From the NCBI GenBank assembly GCA_002369515.1, contig DFFM01000023.1, positions 1 through 11,545 on the forward strand: a stretch of DNA of 11,545 bases, in the 5' to 3' direction. The notes under the pieces are model-generated. The model was given only the letters and a program-made list of their open reading frames with translations. It was not told the DNA's origin and did no database searches. The position numbers and the translations under genes are program-made. Shown piece by piece: positions 6,454-11,545 of this stretch (positions within the stretch are counted from its first letter, which is position 1; each line of letters starts with the position of its first letter). Source of the DNA: Prevotella sp. UBA3776. Its GTDB lineage: Bacteria > Bacteroidota > Bacteroidia > Bacteroidales > Bacteroidaceae.

Positions 6454-7959
6454 TTATTTCACATACTCGGCGAAGTCGGTGAGTCGCATGTCACCCTTGC
6501 GGGCCAGCGTGTCGTGCAGGGCGAAGGCTGCGGGCAGGTTGTGGCGGGTGTGGCCACCGCGGGCAATCTTCAGATAGTCCCAGAGCAGCTGCTTGTAGTC
6601 GGGATGTACGCACTGCTCGATGATGTGCTGCGCGCGCTGTGCGGGGCTCTTTCCGCGCAGGTCGGCCACTCCCTGCTCGGTGACGATGATGTTGACGTCG
6701 TGCTCCGAGTGGTCCTGATGGCTGACGAAGGGAACGATGGAGCTGATGAGACCACCCTTGGCCGTCGAGGGGCAGGTGAAGATGCTCAGGTAGGCATTGC
6801 GCTCGAAGTCGCCCGAGCCACCGATGCCGTTCATCATCTTCACGCCGCTGATGTGGGTTGAGTTGGCATTGCCATAGATGTCGCACTCGATGGCGGTGTT
6901 GATGGCGATGACACCCAGTCGGCGGATGATTTCGGGCGAGTTGGAGATTTCGCTCTGGCGCAGGGTGAGGTGGTTCTTGAAGTAGTCCATGTTGTCATAC
7001 ACCTGCATGAGGCACTCGTTCGAGACAGTGAGCGAGCAGGCCGAAGCGTCCTTGACGCGGCCGTTGAGCATCATGTCGATGACCGAGTTCTGAATCACCT
7101 CGGTGTAGATGTTGAAGTCGGGCACATGCTTGTCGGCACCCAGGGCGCCGAGAATGGCATTGGCCGTAGAACCTACGCCGCTCTGCAGGGGCAGGAACTC
7201 CTTGGGGATGCGTCCTGCGTGGAGCTCATCGACCAGAAATTCGGCAGTGAGATAGCCGATGCGGTCGGTCACGGGGTCGCTGTCCTTGAAGGCACGTGCC
7301 TCGTCGGGGATGTTGCACTCCACAACGCCCACGAGCTTGTCCTTGGGGATGCTCACGTAGGGAACGCCGATGCGGTCGCCGACGTGCTCAATGGGAATGG
7401 CCTTGCGATAGGGCGGGTCGAGCGGCTCATAGACATCGTGGATGAATTTGGCATTGGGATTGTGGAATGAGTTGAGCTCCAGAATCACGTGCTTGGCCAG
7501 TTTGGCTGCGGTGGGGCTGATGCCGCCGGCAGCGGTGAGGTAGGCGCGGTATTCGGTGGGAGTTTCCTCAATGTCGCACACCTCAAGAATGGCCCAGTCA
7601 ACGTCGCCGTAGAATCCGTAGCGCAGTTCCTGTGCCATGTGGCTCAGGTGCAGGTCGTTGTAGGGTATCTCGCCCATGTTGACGTGCTTGCGGAAGTCGG
7701 GGTTGGTGGTGTAGGGAGCACGGTACTTGATGGCCCGGGCTGCGGCCAGGTCGCCGTCGGTGCTCTGTCCGGTGGAGGCACCGGTGAAGATGCCCACCTT
7801 GAACTCGCGTCCGGCCTCGTGCTCTTTGACTGCAATTTTGGCCAGCTCTTTGGTTACTGCCTTGGCCACACCAGCGGGAGTGAAGCCGCTGAGTGCCAGA
7901 TTCTCGTTGTGTTTAATCAGTGCTGCAGCTTCGGCAGCGGTCATACGTGTATATGCCAT
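6454..7959 (-). CDS. Succinyl-CoA:acetate CoA-transferase / acetyl-CoA hydrolase family protein
   Basis: 501 aa, full length for the class I CoA-transferase (Cat1/AarC-like) family, cytoplasmic. N-terminal half: ALSGFTPAGVAKAV (22-35) and TGASTG (59-64). C-terminal half: SGVGSTANAILGAL (260-273), the CoA-binding loop, then the predicted nucleophile E287 in NIYTEVIQNS, and GGSGDFERNAYLS and VTEQGVADLRGKSP further on. The family moves CoA between succinyl-CoA and acetate. In succinate- and propionate-forming Bacteroidales it links acetate output to ATP gain through succinyl-CoA synthetase. Substrate preference cannot be read from the sequence. It starts 36 nt after the fur-like gene with no clear promoter in the gap, so it is probably read through from the upstream promoter. 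Start supported by MAYTRMTAAEAA, typical of the family. Confidence 0.92.
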   Translation of the reverse strand: MAYTRMTAAEAAALIKHNENLALSGFTPAGVAKAVTKELAKIAVKEHEAGREFKVGIFTGASTGQSTDGDLAAARAIKYRAPYTTNPDFRKHVNMGEIPYNDLHLSHMAQELRYGFYGDVDWAILEVCDIEETPTEYRAYLTAAGGISPTAAKLAKHVILELNSFHNPNAKFIHDVYEPLDPPYRKAIPIEHVGDRIGVPYVSIPKDKLVGVVECNIPDEARAFKDSDPVTDRIGYLTAEFLVDELHAGRIPKEFLPLQSGVGSTANAILGALGADKHVPDFNIYTEVIQNSVIDMMLNGRVKDASACSLTVSNECLMQVYDNMDYFKNHLTLRQSEISNSPEIIRRLGVIAINTAIECDIYGNANSTHISGVKMMNGIGGSGDFERNAYLSIFTCPSTAKGGLISSIVPFVSHQDHSEHDVNIIVTEQGVADLRGKSPAQRAQHIIEQCVHPDYKQLLWDYLKIARGGHTRHNLPAAFALHDTLARKGDMRLTDFAEYVK

Positions 7960-7995
7960 GTGTATTTAAAAAAATGTAATTGGTTTTTTGTATTT

Positions 7996-8424
7996 CTATT
8001 TCCCCACGCATTCGGGGCAAATGCCTTTCACCACGTAGTTGGCCGAGGTCATCTGGTAGCCTTCGGGCAGTTCGACAATGGGGATGGGAGTGTTGTCTAT
8101 GCAGAAAGTGCGTCCACACCGCTCGCAGTGGAAGTGGACGTGCATGTCGTCATGCTGATGGTGGTCGTGGCTGTGGCACAGTTCGTAGCGCACCCCCTCG
8201 CCGCCGTCCTCGATGACGTGCAGCAGGTGGCTCTCACGAAACGTGCAGAGCGAGCGGAAGATGCCCGACTTGTCAATGGTCATGATCTTCTGTTCCAGCT
8301 CAGCCAGCGACATGGGACGGTAGGAGGCTGCCAGTGCCTCATAAACCACGATGCGGTTGGCCGTAGGCTTCACGCCGTGGTGCTCAAGTGCTTCAACGAT
8401 TCGTTGCGTCTTCACGCTGCCCAT
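7996..8424 (-). CDS. Fur-family metal-responsive transcriptional regulator
   Basis: 142 aa. The N-terminal winged helix covers about residues 5-80 (VKPTANRIVVYEAL, then DKSGIFRSLCTF in place of the usual DxxTVYRTL). The C-terminal dimerisation domain has a structural zinc site C100/C103 (CERCG) and C136/C139 (CPEC). A histidine-rich run between residues 84 and 99 (H84, H86, H88, H89, H91, H95, H97, H99) supplies sensory metal ligands and resembles Zur/Fur sites. Whether it senses zinc, iron or peroxide cannot be decided. It lies 28 nt after the small membrane protein gene and 36 nt before the CoA-transferase gene. Possible operators are discussed for the divergent promoter region upstream. 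Confidence 0.9.
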   Translation of the reverse strand: MGSVKTQRIVEALEHHGVKPTANRIVVYEALAASYRPMSLAELEQKIMTIDKSGIFRSLCTFRESHLLHVIEDGGEGVRYELCHSHDHHQHDDMHVHFHCERCGRTFCIDNTPIPIVELPEGYQMTSANYVVKGICPECVGK

Positions 8425-8452
8425 TCTGCCTGTGGCCTTATAGCCGCACTGC

Positions 8453-8668
8453 TCAGGCCGAGAAGCCCTTGGTGCTGATGGTGCGAATCACGTCCTTGAT
8501 GTTCATCTCGCCATAGTCGGCCTGCTTCTGTGCGTCGCGCGTACGCTGCAGGGCTTCCAGCTCTTCGTCGTTGTTATGATAGCTGAACACCTTGTCTTTG
8601 CCTTCGGCAATGGCCCAGCCCACCAAAGCCAGCACCACGAATGCCAATAATCCAATAAGAACGGTCAT
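8453..8668 (-). CDS. Small single-pass membrane protein of unknown function
   Basis: 71 aa. One hydrophobic helix at residues 2-20 (MTVLIGLLAFVVLALVGWAIA), then a charged, mostly helical tail (KDKVFSYHNNDEELEALQRTRDAQKQ) and a polar C-terminus ending STKGFSA. There is no lipobox or recognised catalytic motif, and I do not recognise the family. The helix followed by a positive or mixed tail suggests a bitopic inner-membrane protein with a cytoplasmic tail. The gene is credible because it is the first gene after a good promoter, has the same strand and close spacing as fur, and its codon use resembles its neighbours. Confidence 0.7.
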   Translation of the reverse strand: MTVLIGLLAFVVLALVGWAIAEGKDKVFSYHNNDEELEALQRTRDAQKQADYGEMNIKDVIRTISTKGFSA

Positions 8669-8723
8669 GATTTTTACAATTGTATTAGAGTGTGTTTGAT
8701 TTGAAATTCTAGAATGACGGGTG

Positions 8724-8731
8724 CAAAATTA
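8724..8731 (-). promoter_or_regulatory. -7 box of the small membrane protein-fur-CoA-transferase operon
   Basis: Minus-strand TAATTTTG matches TAnnTTTG, 55 nt upstream of the ATG at 8668. No clear -33 element. The surrounding TTGTAATTTTGCA is shared with the divergent cysS promoter. Confidence 0.6.
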
Positions 8732-8760
8732 CAATAAAAATCTGACTTAGCGCGAGAAAA

Positions 8761-8776
8761 TACAAATAAATTTGTA
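8761..8776. promoter_or_regulatory. Palindrome overlapping the cysS promoter (candidate operator)
   Basis: TACAAAT-AA-ATTTGTA is a perfect 7-2-7 inverted repeat that ends on the first two bases of the cysS -7 box (8775-8782) and lies about 30 nt upstream of the divergent -7 box. Position and symmetry fit a repressor site. The neighbouring Fur-family regulator is one candidate binder, but the sequence is A/T-rich and could be chance. Confidence 0.35.
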
Positions 8777-8782
8777 ATTTTG
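8775..8782 (+). promoter_or_regulatory. -7 box of the cysS promoter
   Basis: TAATTTTG is an exact TAnnTTTG match, 44 nt upstream of the cysS ATG at 8827. No convincing -33 TTTG at the usual distance. The predicted start is near 8789. Confidence 0.65.
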
Positions 8783-8826
8783 CAGGCAAAAACTATAACC
8801 CACACAGTAAAAAGCATTTGTCAACC

Positions 8827-10353
8827 ATGCAACAGAAACTTCTCATCTACAATACGCTCTCGCGCCGGAAAGAGCGCTTCGAGCCCCTCCACGCCCCCAA
8901 CGTGGGAATGTACGTATGTGGCCCCACCGTCTATGGCGACCCCCATCTGGGCCATGCCCGCCCGGCCATCACCTTCGACGTGCTGTTCCGCTATCTGCGC
9001 CACTTGGGATATAAAGTAAGGTACGTGCGTAACATCACCGACGTGGGCCATCTGGAGCACGACGCCGACGAGGGCGAGGACAAGATTGCCAAGAAGGCGC
9101 GCCTCGAGCAGCTCGAGCCCATGGAGATTGCCCAATACTACACCAACCGCTACCATCAGGCCATGGAGGCGCTCAACGTGCTGCCCCCATCCATCGAGCC
9201 GCATGCCACGGGCCACATCATCGAGCAGCAGCAGCTGGTGCAGCAGATTCTCGACAACGGTTTTGCCTACGAGTCGAACGGCTCGGTGTATTTCGACATC
9301 GAGGCCTATAACAAGAAATATAAGTACGGCCGCCTGTCGGGCCGCTCGCTGGAGAACATCAAGGATGCCAGCCGCGAGCTGGACGGCGTGGGCGAAAAGC
9401 ACCACCAGGCCGACTTCGCCCTGTGGAAGAAAGCACAGCCCGAGCACATCATGCGCTGGCCCTCGCCCTGGAGCGACGGTTTCCCGGGCTGGCACTGCGA
9501 GTGTACGGCCATGGGACGCAAATACCTGGGCGACCATTTCGACATCCACGGCGGAGGCATGGATTTGGTGTTCCCCCACCACGAGTGCGAAATTGCACAG
9601 AGCGTGGCCTCGCAGGGCAGCGACATGGTGCGCTACTGGATGCACAACAACATGATCACCATCAACGGACAGAAGATGGGCAAGTCGCTGGGCAACTTCA
9701 TCACACTGGAGCAGTTCTTCACAGGCCAGCACCCGTTGCTCTCAAAACCCTACTCGCCCATGACCATCCGCTTCTTCATCCTTTCGGCCCACTACCGCGG
9801 CACCGTCGATTTCAGCGACGAAGCCCTGCAGGCCAGCGAGAAGGGACTCGAGAAGCTGACCAACGCCATCGCCGACCTGCAACGCATACAGCCCGCCAGC
9901 CAGTGCGACCCGGAAACGGAGCGCATCGTCAAGGCCCTGCGCCAGAAATGCTACGACGCCATGAACGACGACCTGGCCACGCCCCTGCTCATCAGCCATC
10001 TGTTCGAGGCTTGCACCGTGGTGAACCGCCTCATCGACCACAAGGCCACCATCTGCGCCGACTGCCTGAAGGAGCTGAGCGAAGTGATGCACCTCTTCGC
10101 CGAGGACATTCTGGGACTGTCAGCCGCCAACACCCTAAGCTCGAAGTTCAATGCCCAAAACTCTAAACACAATGGCTCCGACGCCCGCGAGGAGGCTTTT
10201 GGAAAAGTGGTCGATATGGTGCTCGACCTGCGCGCCAAGGCCAAGGCTGCCAAGGACTGGGCCACCAGCGACAAGATTCGCGACGACCTGGCTGCCGCTG
10301 GCTTCGAGGTGAAGGACACCAAGGACGGTGTCACCTGGAAGCTGAACAAGTAA
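8827..10353 (+). CDS. cysS: Cysteinyl-tRNA synthetase
   Basis: 508 aa class I synthetase charging tRNA-Cys. The HIGH motif is HLGH at residues 40-43 ([14 protein letters not shown]). The KMSKS motif is KMGKS at 283-287. The zinc ligands that select cysteine are C31 (CGPTVYG), C226 (WHCECTAMG), and H251 and E255 (PHHECE). The C-terminal helical and anticodon-binding part ends with [34 protein letters not shown], normal for the family. I take the ATG at 8827; an in-frame TTG at 8818 would add only three residues. The protein is somewhat longer than the usual 460-490 aa. Part of the excess is a low-complexity stretch at about residues 431-452 (Ser, Asn and Lys rich, bases about 10120-10185). It stands alone on the plus strand, with its own promoter and a long terminator hairpin. 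Confidence 0.97.
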   Translation: MQQKLLIYNTLSRRKERFEPLHAPNVGMYVCGPTVYGDPHLGHARPAITFDVLFRYLRHLGYKVRYVRNITDVGHLEHDADEGEDKIAKKARLEQLEPMEIAQYYTNRYHQAMEALNVLPPSIEPHATGHIIEQQQLVQQILDNGFAYESNGSVYFDIEAYNKKYKYGRLSGRSLENIKDASRELDGVGEKHHQADFALWKKAQPEHIMRWPSPWSDGFPGWHCECTAMGRKYLGDHFDIHGGGMDLVFPHHECEIAQSVASQGSDMVRYWMHNNMITINGQKMGKSLGNFITLEQFFTGQHPLLSKPYSPMTIRFFILSAHYRGTVDFSDEALQASEKGLEKLTNAIADLQRIQPASQCDPETERIVKALRQKCYDAMNDDLATPLLISHLFEACTVVNRLIDHKATICADCLKELSEVMHLFAEDILGLSAANTLSSKFNAQNSKHNGSDAREEAFGKVVDMVLDLRAKAKAAKDWATSDKIRDDLAAAGFEVKDTKDGVTWKLNK

Positions 10354-10386
10354 GCTTGCATAAATAATCTCAGCGGATTTTTCCAT

Positions 10387-10480
10387 ACAAGGGATTCCAC
10401 GAACATCACGTTTTTTTCGCCTTTTCTGACTTTCAGCATGAGCCGAAATCCGTGAAGTTCGTGGAATCCCTTGTTTTTTC
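10387..10480 (+). terminator. Long hairpin terminator after cysS
   Basis: Two 24-nt arms (10387-10410 and 10451-10474) are complementary at 23 of 24 positions, separated by a 40-nt loop and followed by a T-tract (TGTTTTTTC, 10472-10480). The stop of cysS is 33 nt upstream. A T-tract follows the stem only on the plus strand, so it terminates rightward transcription. The arm reads as 9-bp words (ATCCGTGAA, GTTCGTGGA, ATCCCTTGT). Confidence 0.8.
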
Positions 10481-10626
10481 TCCCTCTTTCCCACGAAAAA
10501 CACCCTCCACTCCCCCAAAAACGCGCCTTCTTGGCCCCCTTTCGGACAGAAAAAAGGGGGCCTTCAGCCGTTTGTCCGAAAACGGGGCGGTTGTCCGATG
10601 CTCTTTCCAAGTTTGCGGAACAATTG
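10481..10626. other. Repeat-rich intergenic region without a gene
   Basis: The gap from the cysS stop (10353) to the next start (10768) is about 414 bp. It holds the cysS terminator, this segment and the promoter and leader of the MACPF lipoprotein gene. I see no credible coding sequence here. It contains a 10-bp perfect hairpin (10533-10542 with 10553-10562), an overlapping 9-bp inverted repeat (10540-10548 with 10573-10581), a smaller hairpin CCGTTT/AAACGG (10568-10573, 10580-10585), and a further direct copy of TTGTCCGA at 10591-10598. Confidence 0.7.
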
Positions 10627-10659
10627 TTTGGAACATCACCAAAAACCATGCTACCTTTG
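10627..10659 (+). promoter_or_regulatory. Bacteroidetes-type promoter of the MACPF-like lipoprotein gene
   Basis: TTTG (10627-10630), a 21-nt spacer, then TACCTTTG (10652-10659) give a complete -33/-7 match. Transcription would start near 10666, leaving a leader of about 100 nt that becomes almost pure A with some C/G before the ATG, as is common for well-translated Bacteroidetes genes without Shine-Dalgarno motifs. Confidence 0.85.
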
Positions 10660-10767
10660 CATTGTCAGAACGAAAAAGGGACGCAACAAACTCCTGAAAG
10701 CACAGTTCCGGCAGACAAAAAAAAGAAACAGAAAACAATAATAATAAAAACAAAAAAGCAAAAGAAC

Positions 10768-11545
10768 ATGAAGACAAAGAAAAACTTGGCAGCATGGATG
10801 CTCAGCAGCATCATCGCCACAGCCACATTCACGGCTTGCTCGGACGAAATCGCCGAGAACACCAACGACAACAACTCGCCGCTCGCGGACAACGTCCAGA
10901 GCAACGACCTCTCGGCGCTCGAGCAGTACAGCTACGCCGTCAACTACGAAGTCAAGGCAAAGGGCAAGTGGAAGATCGACTTCGCCTTCAACGAGGGGCA
11001 CGAGATATGCTACGCATTCCCCGCTGAGGGCGAGGGCCCAACAACGGTCAAGATATGCGTACTGGACAACTGGACCGACCAGCAGCGCACCGGCGTGATG
11101 ACCGTCAACGACCTGGAGGACCCCGCCAACACCGTCAAGGTGCAGCTCAAGCAGAAGTGCAACTCCGACTACGGCACACGCGGAAGCAACCTGGTCACGC
11201 CCGAGAAGGGCAACATCATCTACGGCGTGGGATACGGATACAACATCTACAAGCCGCTCTCAAAGGCCATCACGCTCAACCCCATCCTCCGCGTCGAGGA
11301 GTTCAAGGACTCGAAGGTGGACGTCTTCGTCACGGAGGGCGTGGAGGCAAAGTTCGACTACAAGCAGTACACAGGAAGCACCCTCAAGGAGATCAGCAGC
11401 GACTTCAAGGCCAAGGCCAGCGCCACGGGCAAGGGCTTCGGATTCGAGGGTGAGGTGGGCGCCACCTTCAACATGAAGAACACCAGCTCCACCCAGAACG
11501 AGTACGCCATCAGCACCGTCAGCATCACAAAGACCAACGCAGCCC
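10768..11545 (+). CDS. Lipoprotein with BACON-like segment and probable MACPF (perforin-like) domain, partial at window end
   Basis: 259 codons are visible; the gene runs off the window. It opens MKTKKNLAAWMLSS with a hydrophobic core and lipobox FTAC, lipidated Cys at residue 24. The next residues, SDE, resemble the acidic lipoprotein export signal that sends Bacteroidetes lipoproteins to the cell surface. Residues about 54-130 resemble a BACON-type beta-sandwich (GKWKIDF, then TTVKICVLDNWTDQQRTGVMTV and VKVQLKQ). From about 148 (GNIIYGVGYGYNIYKPLS) the sequence resembles the start of Bacteroidales MACPF domains: a GxGYN entry motif, then an F/K/A/S-rich stretch with TGSTLKEISSDFKAKASATG and GEVGATF. 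MACPF proteins insert into membranes as pores. Some Bacteroidales ones are secreted antimicrobials against close relatives, others are surface proteins of unknown role. The assignment is by eye, and the core MACPF signature lies beyond the window. Confidence 0.65.
   Translation, partial: MKTKKNLAAWMLSSIIATATFTACSDEIAENTNDNNSPLADNVQSNDLSALEQYSYAVNYEVKAKGKWKIDFAFNEGHEICYAFPAEGEGPTTVKICVLDNWTDQQRTGVMTVNDLEDPANTVKVQLKQKCNSDYGTRGSNLVTPEKGNIIYGVGYGYNIYKPLSKAITLNPILRVEEFKDSKVDVFVTEGVEAKFDYKQYTGSTLKEISSDFKAKASATGKGFGFEGEVGATFNMKNTSSTQNEYAISTVSITKTNAA

Noticed and set aside
8818..8826. TTG start for cysS three codons upstream
   Set aside because: The ATG at 8827 gives the normal family N-terminus and a stronger start codon; the extra residues add nothing recognisable.
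10533..10562. GC-rich hairpin as a second cysS terminator
   Set aside because: Perfect 10-bp stem but no T-tract after it on either strand; kept only as a structural element of the gap.
10433..11001. Minus-strand open frames over the cysS-MACPF gap and the start of the lipoprotein gene
   Set aside because: Translations are low-complexity Phe/Leu/Ser runs from A/T-rich leader DNA, crossing a strong plus-strand promoter.
10794..11453. Plus-strand frames 10794-11027 and 11055-11453
   Set aside because: Gln/Arg/His-rich shadow frames inside the lipoprotein gene that starts at 10768 and stays open to the window end.

Overview
The window looks like chromosome of a Bacteroidales bacterium, most likely Prevotellaceae. 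The evidence is the GC-rich coding sequence next to A/T-rich leaders without Shine-Dalgarno motifs, several promoters with the Bacteroidetes -7 box TAnnTTTG, a Bacteroidetes-type glutaminyl cyclase, a C26-M19 peptidase fusion, a succinate CoA-transferase and a MACPF lipoprotein. The genus call is inference only.

Left region (1-3640, all minus strand): a probable three-gene operon is transcribed leftward. It holds an Lrp/AsnC regulator, a 605-aa fusion of a class I amidotransferase-like gamma-glutamyl hydrolase (C26) with a renal-dipeptidase-type M19 peptidase, and a membrane-anchored glutaminyl cyclase (M28 fold). A TAnnTTTG promoter lies just upstream of lrp. The operon ends in a tandem array of 9/10-bp units that begins 1 nt after the cyclase stop codon. 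Together the genes suggest regulated handling of gamma-glutamyl peptides, dipeptides and N-terminal glutamine.

Middle region (3590-6245, minus strand): three consecutive FKBP-type peptidyl-prolyl isomerases, one cytoplasmic, one lipoprotein and one with an ordinary signal peptide. They are probably one transcription unit starting at a TACCTTTG promoter and ending at a strong hairpin plus T-tract terminator. A second 9-bp-period array separates the first and second genes.

Next region (6320-8735, minus strand): a small membrane protein, a Fur-family regulator with a histidine-rich metal site, and a succinyl-CoA:acetate CoA-transferase-type enzyme, ending in a terminator whose ascending arm is present twice. 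A divergent promoter region (8669-8826) carries near-identical -7 boxes facing both ways and a palindrome. It separates this operon from cysS.

Right region (8827-11545, plus strand): cysteinyl-tRNA synthetase, a very long hairpin terminator, about 290 bp rich in inverted and direct repeats, a strong Bacteroidetes promoter, and the first 259 codons of a lipoprotein with a BACON-like segment followed by what looks like the start of a MACPF domain. This resembles the Bacteroidales MACPF antimicrobial or cell-surface proteins and is the most accessory-looking gene here. It is cut by the window edge.
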